64,000 nt of DNA from the NCBI RefSeq assembly GCF_024380015.1, contig NZ_CP101508.1, positions 434,001 through 498,000 of the forward strand, in the 5' to 3' direction. Positions 17,487-27,498 of the stretch are shown here, piece by piece; positions within the stretch are counted from its first letter, which is position 1; each line of letters starts with the position of its first letter. The notes below the pieces were generated by a model. It made no database searches. It was not told where the DNA came from and was given only the letters and a program-made list of their open reading frames with translations. The position numbers were made by a program, and so were the translations under genes. This DNA comes from Photobacterium atrarenae. Lineage in GTDB: Bacteria; Pseudomonadota; Gammaproteobacteria; Enterobacterales; Vibrionaceae.

Positions 17487-19484
17487 ATGCCTTCTCGTAA
17501 AGATCTTGCTAATGCAATCCGTGCCCTGAGCATGGACGGTGTCCAACAAGCCAACTCCGGTCACCCGGGTGCCCCGATGGGGATGGCTGACATTGCCGAA
17601 GTCCTGTGGCGCGACCACATGAACCACAACCCGCAGAACCCGGACTGGGCTGACCGTGACCGCTTCGTGCTGTCCAACGGCCACGGCTCGATGCTGATCT
17701 ACTCACTACTGCACCTGACCGGCTACGCGCTGCCGATCGAAGAGCTGAAGAACTTCCGTCAGCTGCACTCGAAAACCCCGGGCCACCCGGAGTACGGCTA
17801 CGCGCCGGGCATCGAAACCACCACCGGCCCGCTGGGCCAGGGCATCACCAATGCGGTGGGGATGGCGATTGCTGAAAAAGCAATGGCGGATCAGTTCAAC
17901 CGTGACGGTCACGACATCGTCGATCACTTCACCTATGCCTTTATGGGCGACGGCTGCCTGATGGAAGGGATCTCACACGAAGCTTGTTCTCTGGCCGGCA
18001 CCCTGGGCCTGGGCAAACTGATCGCGTTCTGGGATGACAACGGCATCTCCATCGACGGTGACGTGGAAGGCTGGTTCACCGACGACACCGCCAAGCGTTT
18101 CGAAGCCTACGGCTGGCACGTGATCCCGGCGGTTGACGGCCACGATCCGGAAGCGATCAACGCAGCCATCGAAGCGGCGAAAGCAGAAAGCGGCAAACCA
18201 ACCCTGATCTGCACCAAGACCATCATCGGCTTCGGCTCTCCGAACAAAGCCGGCTCGCACGACTGTCACGGCGCGCCACTGGGCCACGACGAAATCGCTG
18301 CGGCACGTGAATTCCTGGGCTGGAACCACGGTCCGTTTGAAATCCCGGCTGACATTGCTGCCGAGTGGGATGCCAAAGAAGCCGGCGCTGCTAAAGAAGC
18401 GGCCTGGAACGAGAAGCTGGCTGCGTACGAAGCCGCCTACCCTGAGCTGGCGGCCGAGTTCAAACGCCGCGTGAACGGTGAGCTGCCGGCGGAGTGGGAA
18501 GCGCAAGCAAGCCAGATCATTGCCGATCTGCAAGCCAACCCGGCCAACATCGCCTCGCGTAAAGCGTCACAAAATGCGCTGGAAGCGTTCGGTAAGCTGC
18601 TGCCGGAATTCATGGGCGGCTCGGCTGACCTGGCGCCATCGAACCTGACCATGTGGTCCGGCTCCAAATCCCTGACCGCGGATGACGCGTCCGGCAACTA
18701 CATCCACTACGGTGTCCGTGAGTTCGGCATGACCGCGATCATCAACGGTATCGCCCTGCACGGCGGTTTCGTCCCTTACGGCGCAACCTTCCTGATGTTC
18801 ATGGAATACGCCCGTAACGCAATGCGCATGGCAGCCCTGATGAAAGTGCAGAACATTCAGGTGTACACCCACGACTCCATCGGTCTGGGCGAAGACGGCC
18901 CGACGCACCAGCCGGTTGAGCAAATCGCCTCGCTGCGTCTGACCCCGAATATGAGCACCTGGCGTCCGTGTGATCAGGTCGAGTCTGCCGTTGCCTGGAA
19001 ACTGGCGATTGAGCGCAAAGACGGCCCGACTTCGCTGATCTTCTCGCGCCAGAACCTGGCTCAGCAGGACCGCACTGAAGCGCAGGTCGCTGACATCGCC
19101 AAGGGGGGTTACATCCTCAAAGATAGCGACGGCAAACCGGAGCTGATCCTGATCGCCACCGGCTCTGAAGTCGAGCTGGCGGTGAAAGCTGCCGACGAAC
19201 TGACGGCTGCCGGCAAGCAGGTTCGCGTGGTCTCCATGCCATCGACCGACGCCTTCGACAAGCAAGATGCCGCTTACCGTGAAGCGGTACTGCCATCCGA
19301 TGTAACCGCGCGTATCGCGATTGAAGCCGGCATCGCCGACTTCTGGTACAAGTACGTCGGCTTTGACGGCCGCATCATCGGCATGACCACTTTCGGTGAA
19401 TCTGCACCGGCCGGTCAGCTGTTCGAGATGTTCGGCTTCACCACTGAAAATGTGGTGAACACCGCCAAAGAGCAGCTGGCATAA
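17487..19484 (+). CDS. tkt: Transketolase
   Basis: Thiamine-diphosphate enzyme of the pentose phosphate pathway that transfers two-carbon units among sugar phosphates and supplies erythrose-4-phosphate. The 665-residue protein has [19 protein letters not shown] (22-40) and the TPP motif beginning GDG (154-156) in [21 protein letters not shown]. The central pyrimidine domain has [19 protein letters not shown]. Codon choice is very biased towards C-ending codons, as in highly expressed genes. GGAG precedes the ATG. It is followed by a strong terminator and then epd. Confidence 0.98.
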   Translation: MPSRKDLANAIRALSMDGVQQANSGHPGAPMGMADIAEVLWRDHMNHNPQNPDWADRDRFVLSNGHGSMLIYSLLHLTGYALPIEELKNFRQLHSKTPGHPEYGYAPGIETTTGPLGQGITNAVGMAIAEKAMADQFNRDGHDIVDHFTYAFMGDGCLMEGISHEACSLAGTLGLGKLIAFWDDNGISIDGDVEGWFTDDTAKRFEAYGWHVIPAVDGHDPEAINAAIEAAKAESGKPTLICTKTIIGFGSPNKAGSHDCHGAPLGHDEIAAAREFLGWNHGPFEIPADIAAEWDAKEAGAAKEAAWNEKLAAYEAAYPELAAEFKRRVNGELPAEWEAQASQIIADLQANPANIASRKASQNALEAFGKLLPEFMGGSADLAPSNLTMWSGSKSLTADDASGNYIHYGVREFGMTAIINGIALHGGFVPYGATFLMFMEYARNAMRMAALMKVQNIQVYTHDSIGLGEDGPTHQPVEQIASLRLTPNMSTWRPCDQVESAVAWKLAIERKDGPTSLIFSRQNLAQQDRTEAQVADIAKGGYILKDSDGKPELILIATGSEVELAVKAADELTAAGKQVRVVSMPSTDAFDKQDAAYREAVLPSDVTARIAIEAGIADFWYKYVGFDGRIIGMTTFGESAPAGQLFEMFGFTTENVVNTAKEQLA

Positions 19485-19516
19485 GTGACGGTTTGATTTA
19501 TTTTAGCAAGTAAAAT

Positions 19517-19544
19517 AAAGGCCTCCGGACGGAGGCCTTTTTTA
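19517..19544 (+). terminator. Intrinsic terminator after tkt
   Basis: AAAGGCCTCC and GGAGGCCTTT form a 10-bp stem with loop GGAC, followed by T's, 32 bases past the tkt stop. Confidence 0.95.
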
Positions 19545-19646
19545 TACGAAATGGGATCTCAATCACAATGTCACTGGGCTGAAAAGCCTGTCATGACGCT
19601 GAAATTGGATAGCTAATTATTTGTTTTACATTGGGATTACTGGCCG

Positions 19647-19662
19647 GGTGACCGTGTTCACA
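19647..19662. promoter_or_regulatory. CRP-like site upstream of epd
   Basis: GGTGA-N6-TCACA matches the CRP consensus TGTGA-N6-TCACA at 9 of 10 core bases. It lies about 28 bases upstream of the extended -10 element listed next, near the class II position. E. coli epd-pgk is also CRP-regulated, which supports the call. Confidence 0.6.
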
Positions 19663-19686
19663 TTTATCGTGATTCTCATTCTGGCT

Positions 19687-19695
19687 TGGTATACA
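19687..19695 (+). promoter_or_regulatory. Extended -10 element of the epd promoter
   Basis: TGGTATACA fits the extended -10 form TGnTATAAT, 33 bases before the epd start. No good -35 is visible, as is common for activator-dependent promoters. Confidence 0.5.
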
Positions 19696-19727
19696 CTAAC
19701 CCAGCTTATCAATTTTGTAGCACGGAT

Positions 19728-20777
19728 ATGACACTAAAAGTCGCAATCAATGGATTTGGCCGTATCGGACGCAGCGTGCTTCGCGCCCTGTATGAGAGCG
19801 GTAAACATCATCAGATCAAAGTCGTGGCAGTGAACGAGTTGGCCGAGCCGGAAGCGATGGCCCACTTGTTACAGTATGACACCAGCCATGGCCGTTTTCG
19901 CAAGCCTGTCACCCATGATCAGGAGCACCTGTTTATTGCCCACGAAAATGGCGAACAGGACAACATCCGGATCCTGCATCAGTCCGACATCCACCTGTTG
20001 CCGTGGCAGGATCTCGAAGTCGATATCGTGCTTGATTGTACCGGGGTTTATGGTTCGCGAGAGGACGGCGAAGCGCACTTGAAAGCCGGGGCGCAAAAAG
20101 TTCTGTTTTCTCACCCGGCCGGCAACGACATCGATCACACCATTATTTATGGCGTGAACCACCAATCGCTCCGCCCGCACCATAAAATTGTCTCCAACGG
20201 CTCCTGTACTACCAACTGTATTGTTCCTGTGATCAAAGTGCTGGATGAAACGTTCGGCATCGAGTCCGGCACCATCACCACGATTCATTCTGCGATGAAT
20301 GACCAGCAAGTCATTGATGCGTACCACAACGACCTGCGTCGTACCCGCGCTGCCAGCCAATCCATTATTCCGGTCGATACCAAACTTCACCTGGGGATTG
20401 GTCGAATCTTTCCGAAATTTTCTGACAAATTTGAAGCAATCTCTGTGCGTGTGCCCACAATTAATGTCACGGCGATGGATTTAAGTGTCACCGTGAAAAC
20501 AAACGTGAAAGTTAATGACGTAAATCAATCACTGGCAGACGCGTCTCGTTGTACATTAGACGGTATTGTTGACTATACCGAAGCGCCCCTGGTGTCGATT
20601 GACTTTAATCACGATCCGCACAGTGCCATTGTCGACGGCACCCAGACCCGGGTCAGTAACCAGCATTTAATCAAACTCCTGGTCTGGTGTGATAACGAAT
20701 GGGGATTTGCCAACCGGATGCTGGACACCGCGCTGGCAATGCAGGCAGCTGATGCGCAGCCTGAAACAACCGAGTAG
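19728..20777 (+). CDS. epd: D-erythrose-4-phosphate dehydrogenase
   Basis: NAD-dependent enzyme that oxidises erythrose-4-phosphate to 4-phosphoerythronate for pyridoxal-phosphate synthesis. The 349-residue protein is GAPDH-like: [19 protein letters not shown] at the N terminus and catalytic cysteine 160 in NGSCTTNC. Assignment as Epd rather than GAPDH rests on the epd-pgk-fba gene order, the segment [23 protein letters not shown], and [16 protein letters not shown]. The ATG at 19728 is chosen because the fold begins there; the longer frame adds 14 unrelated residues. Active-site residues that would separate the two activities were not modelled. Confidence 0.92.
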   Translation: MTLKVAINGFGRIGRSVLRALYESGKHHQIKVVAVNELAEPEAMAHLLQYDTSHGRFRKPVTHDQEHLFIAHENGEQDNIRILHQSDIHLLPWQDLEVDIVLDCTGVYGSREDGEAHLKAGAQKVLFSHPAGNDIDHTIIYGVNHQSLRPHHKIVSNGSCTTNCIVPVIKVLDETFGIESGTITTIHSAMNDQQVIDAYHNDLRRTRAASQSIIPVDTKLHLGIGRIFPKFSDKFEAISVRVPTINVTAMDLSVTVKTNVKVNDVNQSLADASRCTLDGIVDYTEAPLVSIDFNHDPHSAIVDGTQTRVSNQHLIKLLVWCDNEWGFANRMLDTALAMQAADAQPETTE

Positions 20778-20856
20778 TAAGAATGAACAGGCCGGGCAAT
20801 GATGCCGGGCCGGTAAAACTTTGACTTTAAATTAATCAATGTTGAGAGGACAAACC

Positions 20857-22020
20857 ATGTCTGTAATCAAGATGACTGATCTGGACCTTGCAGGTAAACG
20901 CGTATTTATCCGTGCTGACCTGAACGTGCCAGTGAAAGACGGCAAAGTAACTTCTGATGCACGTATTCTGGCATCGCTGCCTACCATCAAGCACTGCCTG
21001 GAAGCGGGTGCGAAAGTCATGGTGACATCTCACCTGGGCCGCCCGACAGAAGGTGAGTACGCGGAAGAGTTCTCTCTGCAGCCTGTTGTGAACTACCTCA
21101 ACGACGCGCTCGATTGCGACGTGAAACTGGCGAAAGATTACCTGGACGGGATTGAATTGAACGCCGGTGAGCTGGTGGTTCTGGAAAATGTTCGCTTCAA
21201 CAAAGGCGAGAAGAAGAACGAAGAAGCACTGTCGAAGCAATACGCGGCGCTGTGTGACGTCTTCGTGATGGATGCATTCGGGACTGCGCACCGTGCTCAG
21301 GCATCGACGCACGGTGTCGGCATGTTCGCCCCGATTGCGTGTGCCGGTCCGCTGCTGGCCAATGAGCTGGACGCCCTGGGTAAAGCGATGGACAAACCTG
21401 CACGTCCAATGGTAGCGATTGTGGGTGGTTCTAAAGTGTCAACCAAGCTGACAGTGCTGGAGTCGCTGTCTAAAGTGGCTGATCAGCTGGTGGTTGGTGG
21501 TGGTATCGCCAACACCTTCATCGCAGCCGCTGGCCACAACGTGGGTAAATCGCTGTACGAAGCGGATCTGGTCGACACCGCGAAGAAATTGATGGAAGAG
21601 TGTGCGATTCCGGTTGCCACGGACGTTGCCTGTGCCAAAGCATTTGACGAGAACGCAGAAGCGGAAATCAAACACGTTTCTGAAGTTCAGGACGATGACA
21701 TGATCTTCGACCTGGGCCCTGAGTCAACCGAAGCGCTGGCGAAAATCCTGAAAGATGCCAAAACCATCCTGTGGAACGGCCCGGTTGGCGTATTCGAGTT
21801 CAAGAACTTTGAAGCCGGTACCAAAGGCATTTCTGAAGCGATTGCCGGGTCTGAAGGCTTCTCTGTTGCCGGTGGCGGCGACACCCTGGCAGCCATCGAC
21901 AAATTTGGCATCAAAGCGGATGTTTCTTACATCTCAACCGGCGGCGGCGCATTCCTGGAATTCGTAGAAGGTAAGCAACTGCCAGCCGTTGCGATGCTGG
22001 AAGAGCGTGCTAAAGCTTAA
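20857..22020 (+). CDS. pgk: Phosphoglycerate kinase
   Basis: Glycolytic enzyme that transfers phosphate between 1,3-bisphosphoglycerate and ADP. The 387-residue protein has the signature [41 protein letters not shown] and the C-terminal [13 protein letters not shown], which binds nucleotide. The start at 20857 gives the usual [17 protein letters not shown] terminus; an ATG 18 bases upstream is less likely. It lies 79 bases after epd with no terminator between, so the two are probably co-transcribed. Confidence 0.98.
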   Translation: MSVIKMTDLDLAGKRVFIRADLNVPVKDGKVTSDARILASLPTIKHCLEAGAKVMVTSHLGRPTEGEYAEEFSLQPVVNYLNDALDCDVKLAKDYLDGIELNAGELVVLENVRFNKGEKKNEEALSKQYAALCDVFVMDAFGTAHRAQASTHGVGMFAPIACAGPLLANELDALGKAMDKPARPMVAIVGGSKVSTKLTVLESLSKVADQLVVGGGIANTFIAAAGHNVGKSLYEADLVDTAKKLMEECAIPVATDVACAKAFDENAEAEIKHVSEVQDDDMIFDLGPESTEALAKILKDAKTILWNGPVGVFEFKNFEAGTKGISEAIAGSEGFSVAGGGDTLAAIDKFGIKADVSYISTGGGAFLEFVEGKQLPAVAMLEERAKA

Positions 22021-22022
22021 TT

Positions 22023-22059
22023 CAATGGTGCGGGAGCCGGGTGGCTCCCGCACTGAATT
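22023..22059 (+). terminator. Intercistronic hairpin between pgk and fba
   Basis: GTGCGGGAGCC pairs with GGCTCCCGCAC around a GGGT loop, flanked by CAAT and ATTG that can extend the stem. No T run follows, so it may stabilise the pgk mRNA end or partly terminate. Confidence 0.6.
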
Positions 22060-22061
22060 GT

Positions 22062-22090
22062 TTGTTCATCAGGCTGCAATTTTGTAGAAT
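22062..22090 (+). promoter_or_regulatory. Probable sigma-70 promoter for fba
   Basis: TTGTTC (22062-22067) and TAGAAT (22085-22090) have an ideal 17-base spacer, 70 bases before the fba start, just after the pgk hairpin. Confidence 0.55.
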
Positions 22091-22160
22091 ACCGGCCTGA
22101 AGCAAACGATTGCAAAGATTTCTATTTCAAACAGACAACAAGGCAAATAGGACTATTGTT

Positions 22161-23237
22161 ATGTCTAAGATCTTCGATTTCGTAAAACCTGGTGTGATTT
22201 CTGGCGACGACGTACAGAAAGTATTTGAAGTTGCAAAAGAAAAGCAATTTGCACTGCCAGCGGTGAACGTGGTTAACACTGACTCAATCAACGCTGTTCT
22301 GGAAGCGGCTGCGAAAGTGAAAGCACCAGTTGTGATTCAGTTTTCAAACGGCGGTGCTGGTTTCTTCGCTGGTAAAGGACTGAAACTAGAAGGTCAGGAA
22401 GCACAAATTAAAGGTGCGGTTGCCGGTGCAAAATATGTTCACGCCATTGCTGAGTCTTACGGCGTGCCTGTGATCCTGCACACTGACCACGCGGCGAAGA
22501 AACTGCTGCCTTGGATCGACGGTCTGCTGGATGCCGGTGAAGAGTTCTTCGCCCAAACAGGTAAGCCACTGTTTTCTTCTCACATGATCGACCTGTCTGA
22601 AGAGTCTCTGGAAGAAAACATCGAGATCTGTGCCAAGTACCTTGAGCGCATGGCGAAGATGAACATGACGCTGGAAATCGAACTGGGTTGTACTGGTGGT
22701 GAAGAAGACGGCGTTGATAACACCGATATGGATCAGTCTGAGCTGTACACGTCTCCGGAAGATGTTGCATACGCTTACGAAAAACTGAATGCAATCAGCC
22801 ACCGTTTCACCATCGCAGCTTCGTTCGGTAACGTACACGGTGTTTACAAGCCAGGTAACGTTGTGCTGACGCCGACGATTCTGCGTGACTCTCAGGCTTA
22901 CTGTGCTGAGAAATTCGGTATCGCATCGAACGCACTGAACTTCGTTTTCCACGGTGGCTCTGGCTCATCTCTGGAAGAGATCCGCGAATCTATCTCTTAC
23001 GGTGTGATCAAAATGAACATCGACACCGATACTCAGTGGGCAACTTGGGACGGTATCCGCCAGTACGAAGCTGAAAACCACGATTACCTGCAGGGTCAAA
23101 TCGGTAACCCAACCGGTGAAGATGCGCCAAACAAGAAGTATTACGACCCACGCGTATGGCTGCGTGCCGGTCAGGCATCGATGGTGAAGCGTCTGGAACA
23201 AGCGTTCTCTGATCTGAACGCGATTGACGTCCTGTAA
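22161..23237 (+). CDS. fbaA: Fructose-bisphosphate aldolase, class II
   Basis: Zinc-dependent glycolytic aldolase interconverting fructose-1,6-bisphosphate and two triose phosphates. The 358-residue protein shows VILHTDHAAKKLLPW (catalytic Asp and zinc-binding His), LEIELGCTGGEEDGVDN, and FVFHGGSGSS near the C terminus for the second zinc ligand and phosphate binding. The ATG at 22161 gives the family N terminus MSKIFDFVKPGV. It has its own likely promoter and a strong terminator, in keeping with high expression. Confidence 0.98.
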   Translation: MSKIFDFVKPGVISGDDVQKVFEVAKEKQFALPAVNVVNTDSINAVLEAAAKVKAPVVIQFSNGGAGFFAGKGLKLEGQEAQIKGAVAGAKYVHAIAESYGVPVILHTDHAAKKLLPWIDGLLDAGEEFFAQTGKPLFSSHMIDLSEESLEENIEICAKYLERMAKMNMTLEIELGCTGGEEDGVDNTDMDQSELYTSPEDVAYAYEKLNAISHRFTIAASFGNVHGVYKPGNVVLTPTILRDSQAYCAEKFGIASNALNFVFHGGSGSSLEEIRESISYGVIKMNIDTDTQWATWDGIRQYEAENHDYLQGQIGNPTGEDAPNKKYYDPRVWLRAGQASMVKRLEQAFSDLNAIDVL

Positions 23238-23265
23238 GACCAGGTTCTTTCTCTGTCGTAAAGTG

Positions 23266-23289
23266 AAGCCCGCAGTTGCGGGCTTTTTT
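23266..23289 (+). terminator. Intrinsic terminator after fbaA
   Basis: AAGCCCGCA and TGCGGGCTT form a 9-bp stem, followed by a T run, 28 bases after the stop codon. Confidence 0.92.
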
Positions 23290-23542
23290 ATACCTGCGAG
23301 CAGGACGGGATACTGATAGAAGTGTGATCTTTGTCAAATTTTTATTGGTGTTTTTTGTGCCCAAAGGTATTATCGCGTGCAACGAGGCTAATGAAGGATT
23401 CATCCAATACCACGAATCGCTGTTATAGTGGTCATTGCATAAGTCATTCCTTTGAGCACGGCTTAATTTTAACTATGCTTCCACGACGTGTGTTATCACG
23501 GTGGGGGATCACGTAAAAATCAATTAGCAGAGTAAGATACGT
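23290..23542. other. Spacer upstream of mscS with a CRP-like site
   Basis: No gene is visible. TGTGA-N6-TCAAA at 23323-23338 matches the CRP consensus at 9 of 10 core bases, about 205 bases upstream of mscS. A short frame at 23331-23516 has no protein features. I cannot place the mscS promoter with confidence. Confidence 0.4.
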
Positions 23543-24427
23543 ATGAGTGAAAGCGTTGCAAATACTGTCGTTGATACAATTAAGGACAACGAGCTAACCA
23601 ACGGTGTGCTGAACGCCGGTACATGGATTGCGGATAATCAGGAATTGCTGATTCAATATGGGGTGAACCTTCTGTCAGCCCTGTTAATCCTGTTTATTGG
23701 TAACATTATTACCAAGATGATCGCCAATGGCGTAGCGAAAATGCTGCGTAAGAAGCAAATGGATGATGCAGTGGTTGAGTTCCTGCACTCCCTGGTGCGC
23801 TACCTGCTGTTTGTGATTGTGCTGATTGCTGCACTTGGCCGTATTGGCGTTCAAACAGCGTCTGTGGTCGCGGTCATCGGTGCCGCCGGTTTAGCCGTCG
23901 GTCTGGCACTGCAAGGTTCACTGTCTAACTTTGCTGCCGGGGTGCTGATTGTTGCCTTCCGTCCGTTTAAGTCGGGTGACTATGTCGAAGTGGGTGGTGT
24001 AGCCGGCTCGGTTGAATCCATCCAGGTATTCTCGACGGTACTGAAAACACCGGACAACAAGATGGTCGTGGTGCCGAATGCTTCGGTGATTGGCGGTCCG
24101 ATTACCAACTACTCCCGTCATCAAACCCGCCGGATTGATTATGTGATTGGAGTGTCTTACAAGGCGGACCTGAAGAAAACCAAAGCGGTGCTGGAGCGTG
24201 TTGTTGCTGCAGAAGGGCGTGTCCTGAAAGATCCTGAGCCAACGATTGGCGTCGTGGCACTGGCCGACTCTTCGGTGAACTTTGTCGTGCGCCCTTGGGT
24301 GAACACGGCTGATTACTGGGGGGTGTACTTTGATCTGCTGCAGGCGATCAAAGAAGAGCTGGATAAAGAAGGGATTGAAATTCCATTCCCGCAAATGGAT
24401 GTTCATCTGAACAAGGTCGAATCATAA
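23543..24427 (+). CDS. mscS: Small-conductance mechanosensitive channel MscS
   Basis: Inner-membrane heptameric channel that opens under hypo-osmotic shock. The 294-residue protein has three membrane helices. The pore-lining TM3 is the Gly/Ala-rich VVAVIGAAGLAVGLALQGSL, followed by SNFAAGVLIVAFRPFKSGDYVEVGG, the MscS beta-domain. PNASVIGGPITNYSR and the C-terminal alpha/beta domain end in IPFPQMDVHL. Length is close to the E. coli protein (286). The fba-mscS-argO order is that of E. coli. Confidence 0.96.
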   Translation: MSESVANTVVDTIKDNELTNGVLNAGTWIADNQELLIQYGVNLLSALLILFIGNIITKMIANGVAKMLRKKQMDDAVVEFLHSLVRYLLFVIVLIAALGRIGVQTASVVAVIGAAGLAVGLALQGSLSNFAAGVLIVAFRPFKSGDYVEVGGVAGSVESIQVFSTVLKTPDNKMVVVPNASVIGGPITNYSRHQTRRIDYVIGVSYKADLKKTKAVLERVVAAEGRVLKDPEPTIGVVALADSSVNFVVRPWVNTADYWGVYFDLLQAIKEELDKEGIEIPFPQMDVHLNKVES

Positions 24428-24463
24428 GATTTTGCCGGAACAAGAAAAAATATCCCCAATAAG

Positions 24464-24490
24464 AATGGAGCCACGACGGCTCCATTTTTT
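24464..24490 (+). terminator. Intrinsic terminator after mscS
   Basis: ATGGAGCC pairs with GGCTCCAT around a 5-base loop, followed by six T's. Confidence 0.9.
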
Positions 24491-24520
24491 ATGCTTTGTT
24501 TTTCACTCCGGTAGCCTTTG

Positions 24521-25015
24521 TTAACCCGGGAGCCGGATCACCGGGTTGGGGAGGACCGTCAGCAGGGCGTCGAGATCGGCGCTGGCAAAGGCGAAGGTAT
24601 ACTCCGGTTTCCCTGGGGTATACATCAGCTCCGGGTGCTGATAAAGCACCGGATCAACCAGTAAAGTGATGCTCTCGGCGAGGCCAAACGGGCAGACTGC
24701 GCCGGGTGTGCAGCCAATCGCTTCGATCATCTCCTCATGGCTGCAGACCGAGACCCGTTTGCCCAGCGCCTGCTTCACCTGCTTGCTGTCCAACCGGCTG
24801 TTTTTATGGGTCAGCAGCAGACTGTGGCCACCGCCTTTGAGCTTCAGAAACAGGCTTTTGGTCGGTGCGGCCGTCCAGCCCAGTGCCTCGGCCAGTTTGG
24901 CATCCGTTTCATAATCTAAGATTGGCTCGTGTTGCCAGGACTGGTATCCCACGCCAGTTTGCTGAAACAGGCTCAGATTGTTCTGATAAATGATGTTTTG
25001 TCTATCCGATGACAT
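24521..25015 (-). CDS. YbaK/ProX-type aminoacyl-tRNA deacylase
   Basis: A 164-residue single-domain protein of the YbaK/EbsC editing family. GCTPGAVCPFGLAE is the conserved loop of ProX/PrdX-like free-standing editors that hydrolyse mischarged tRNA (Ala-tRNAPro in characterised members), and KSLFLKLKGGGHSLLL carries the conserved lysine strand. The ATG at 25015 is preceded by GGAG and overlaps the end of argO by 14 bases, so the two are translationally coupled; the longer frame adds eight residues. Substrate specificity cannot be read from the sequence. Confidence 0.85.
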   Translation of the reverse strand: MSSDRQNIIYQNNLSLFQQTGVGYQSWQHEPILDYETDAKLAEALGWTAAPTKSLFLKLKGGGHSLLLTHKNSRLDSKQVKQALGKRVSVCSHEEMIEAIGCTPGAVCPFGLAESITLLVDPVLYQHPELMYTPGKPEYTFAFASADLDALLTVLPNPVIRLPG

Positions 25016-25640
25016 AGTCGCTCCACAGTTGTTGCGCAAGATGGCTGGCGATATAGAACATCATCGCGGCGACCGCAAAGTCAATCCCTCTTTTCACCCT
25101 GGGCTTCGACAGCGTCGGTCCCAGTTTGGCGGCGCCAATCGAGATAGTATAGAACCAGACGAAAGAGGCCAGGATGGTCCCGATGGCAAAGGCAATGCGA
25201 TCGTGACCGTCAAACTGGCCACCGATTGATCCTAGGATCACTACGGTATCCAGGTACATATGCGGGTTGAGGACAGTGACGGCCAGCGCGCCGAGGATCA
25301 CGGCCCGGCGACCGCGGGCCAGTTTTTGCGCTGAGGCCTCTTTGGTATCGGCTGGACGCAGGGCGCTGCTCAGTGACAACGCACCATAGAACAGCAGAAA
25401 CAGAATACCGCCGATGGTCACGCCGGTCAGCAGGGTTTCGTTGCTGGAGATCAGCGCGCCGCCGCCGAAGATGCCCAGGCTGATAAAGAGGGCATCGAGC
25501 AGGCTGCAGGTGGTCGCCGTGGTCAGATGGTGATTGCGTTTGATCCCCTGATTCAGCACAAAGGCATTTTGTGCCCCAATCGGAATGATCATGCTAGCTC
25601 CTAGTCCAAACCCTTGTAATAACACCCAGATACTCATCAC
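25002..25640 (-). CDS. argO: LysE/ArgO-type amino acid exporter
   Basis: A 212-residue inner-membrane exporter with about six hydrophobic segments. It has the LysE family N-terminal motif GFGLGASMIIPIGAQNAFVLNQGIKRNH and ALAVTVLNPHMYLDTVVILGSI in the middle. ArgO exports arginine (and the analogue canavanine) in E. coli. It is divergent from argP, whose product activates argO in response to arginine, which makes the specific assignment likely. Lysine may also be a substrate. Confidence 0.92.
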   Translation of the reverse strand: MMSIWVLLQGFGLGASMIIPIGAQNAFVLNQGIKRNHHLTTATTCSLLDALFISLGIFGGGALISSNETLLTGVTIGGILFLLFYGALSLSSALRPADTKEASAQKLARGRRAVILGALAVTVLNPHMYLDTVVILGSIGGQFDGHDRIAFAIGTILASFVWFYTISIGAAKLGPTLSKPRVKRGIDFAVAAMMFYIASHLAQQLWSDYVIG

Positions 25641-25736
25641 TGCTGTGGTTCCTTTGATTGAATTGGTGGTGGTCTGATTTGGCGTCAGCTTACGCTTCAG
25701 GGTAGGATTAAGTACAACTAATAAATTTTATATAAC

Positions 25737-25751
25737 ATTAGATAGTCTAAT
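25737..25751. promoter_or_regulatory. LysR-type operator dyad between argO and argP
   Basis: ATTAGA-TAG-TCTAAT is a perfect 6-bp dyad containing a T-N11-A core, the form bound by LysR-type regulators. It sits 18 bases before the argP start in the divergent argO/argP gap, consistent with ArgP binding. Confidence 0.55.
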
Positions 25752-25768
25752 GAAGGCGGATCACGTAG

Positions 25769-26665
25769 ATGAGAGGACTGGATTATCGCTGGATCGAAGC
25801 ATTGGATGCGGTGATTTCCCAACGGGGATTTGAGCGGGCGGCCGAGTATTTGTGTATTACCCAGTCGGCCGTCTCGCAGCGGATCAAGCAGCTGGAGAAG
25901 CTGATGGCCCAGCCGATGCTGGTGCGTGAGCAGCCACCCCGGCCGACTCCGGCCGGGCAGAAAATGCTGGGGCTGTACCGTCGGGTTCGCTTGCTGGAGC
26001 AGGAATTGTTGCCGGCACTGGTGACTGATGCTGATGATCAGCCGATGTCGGTGGCCATTGCCACCAATGCTGACAGCCTGGCGACCTGGCTGTTGCCGGC
26101 ACTGAGCCCGCTGTTGAAGTCCCGGCGGATTGAGCTGAACCTGCTGGTGGAGGATGAAGCCCGAACCCTGGATAAACTGCGCAGTGGCGAGGTGGTTGGG
26201 GCGATCAGCATGGAAAGTCGGCCGCTGCCGGGCTGTGTGGCGGAATATCTGGGTCGGGTTGATTATCTGTGCGTCGCTAGCCCGACATTTGTCCGGCAGT
26301 ATTTTTCTGCCGGAGTGACCCGGGATGCCTTGTTGGCGGCGCCCGGGGTGACGTTTGATCCCCATGATGATATGCATGAGCAGTTTGTGCACCAGCATTT
26401 CAATCTGCCGCCGGGAAGTGTGATGAAGCATACGGTGCGCTCGTCTGAAGCCTTTGTGCGCCTGGCCCTGGAGGGGATTGCATTCTGTTTGATCCCTCGG
26501 GTGCAGATCGAACCCGAGTTGGCCCAGGGATCGTTGGTCAATGTTACCCCGGAGATCATGCTCAGCCGCCGGATGTACTGGCATCACTGGGCGCTGGAAA
26601 GCGGAGTACTGTCAGAGCTGACTGAGGATTTGACACGCTTTGCCCGCCAGATCCTGCCGCAGTAG
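25769..26665 (+). CDS. argP: LysR-type regulator ArgP (IciA)
   Basis: A 298-residue LysR-family regulator that switches argO and other amino-acid genes according to arginine/lysine. The N-terminal helix-turn-helix spans about 18-40 in [37 protein letters not shown] follows, a segment characteristic of ArgP (most LysR proteins have LF.R here). The C-terminal effector domain begins near residue 90. It is divergent from argO, and the ATG follows the dyad directly. Confidence 0.94.
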   Translation: MRGLDYRWIEALDAVISQRGFERAAEYLCITQSAVSQRIKQLEKLMAQPMLVREQPPRPTPAGQKMLGLYRRVRLLEQELLPALVTDADDQPMSVAIATNADSLATWLLPALSPLLKSRRIELNLLVEDEARTLDKLRSGEVVGAISMESRPLPGCVAEYLGRVDYLCVASPTFVRQYFSAGVTRDALLAAPGVTFDPHDDMHEQFVHQHFNLPPGSVMKHTVRSSEAFVRLALEGIAFCLIPRVQIEPELAQGSLVNVTPEIMLSRRMYWHHWALESGVLSELTEDLTRFARQILPQ

Positions 26666-26793
26666 GCAGTGCAGGTGGCTGAGATCATCAAATTGAAAAC
26701 GGTGTACAAAATTTTATGCGCGGCAACGGATAGTTTGCGACTCTTTGTTGTCCAACCTTTCAGACTCAATCAATGTTATGAACTGGAGAGCTT

Positions 26794-27498
26794 ATGAAGA
26801 AACATCTACTGGCGGTTGCCCTGGGGATTGCAGCACTGGGCGTGACACCGGCATTTGCTGCCAATCTCGCGGTGCCGCACCTGGAAACCGTTGGCCAGGG
26901 TGAGGTCACAGCGCAGCCGGATATGGCCGAGTTCTCTGTGGCGGTGGAAGAAACCCGGACCAGCGCGAAGGAAGCCAAGCAAGCCGTGGATAAAGCCGTC
27001 ACGGCGTTTGTTGAGCGTCTGGTTGCCAGCGGGGTGGACCGCAGTGATATCGTTAGTGCGAACATCAGCCTGCATCCGCAGTATCACTATCCGAAAGATG
27101 AAAAGCCGGAGCTGACCGGGTACCGTGCCAGTCGCCATATCACGGTAACAGTGCATGATCTGAGCAAACTCAATGATTATCTCGATAATGCGTTGGGGGA
27201 TGGGATCAACCGGATCAACAATATTCAGCTTAAGCTCAGCAACGAGGCGGAATACATGGCGCAGGCGCGCCAGGCCGCGATCAAGGATGCCCAGACCAAG
27301 GCGGAATCTCTGGCCAAAGGCTTTGGCACCCAGCTAGATGGTGTCTGGCGGATCACCTATCAGGTTGCGCAGCCGCGTCCGGTGATGATGATGAAGATGG
27401 CGATGGATGCCGGTGCGCCGGAAATTGCAGCGACTTATCAGGATACGGAAATGACGATCCGGGACCGGGTTGAGGTAGTCTTTAAGCTGGAAGAGTAA
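26794..27498 (+). CDS. yggE: YggE-like SIMPL-domain (DUF541) periplasmic protein
   Basis: The 234-residue protein has a signal peptide (cleavage after AFA, near residue 22). A single SIMPL/DUF541 domain follows: VGQGEVTAQPDMAEFSVAVEE, TGYRASRHITVTVHDLSKL and the terminal DTEMTIRDRVEVVFKLEE. E. coli YggE is linked to protection from oxidative stress, without a defined mechanism. It lies next to argO/argP as in E. coli. The stop codon TAA is immediately continuous with a MITE-like repeat, whose first base is the last A of the stop. Confidence 0.9.
   Translation: MKKHLLAVALGIAALGVTPAFAANLAVPHLETVGQGEVTAQPDMAEFSVAVEETRTSAKEAKQAVDKAVTAFVERLVASGVDRSDIVSANISLHPQYHYPKDEKPELTGYRASRHITVTVHDLSKLNDYLDNALGDGINRINNIQLKLSNEAEYMAQARQAAIKDAQTKAESLAKGFGTQLDGVWRITYQVAQPRPVMMMKMAMDAGAPEIAATYQDTEMTIRDRVEVVFKLEE

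Noticed and set aside
17254..17529. 91-codon frame overlapping the start of tkt
   Set aside because: It overlaps the well-supported tkt start in another frame and has no family resemblance.
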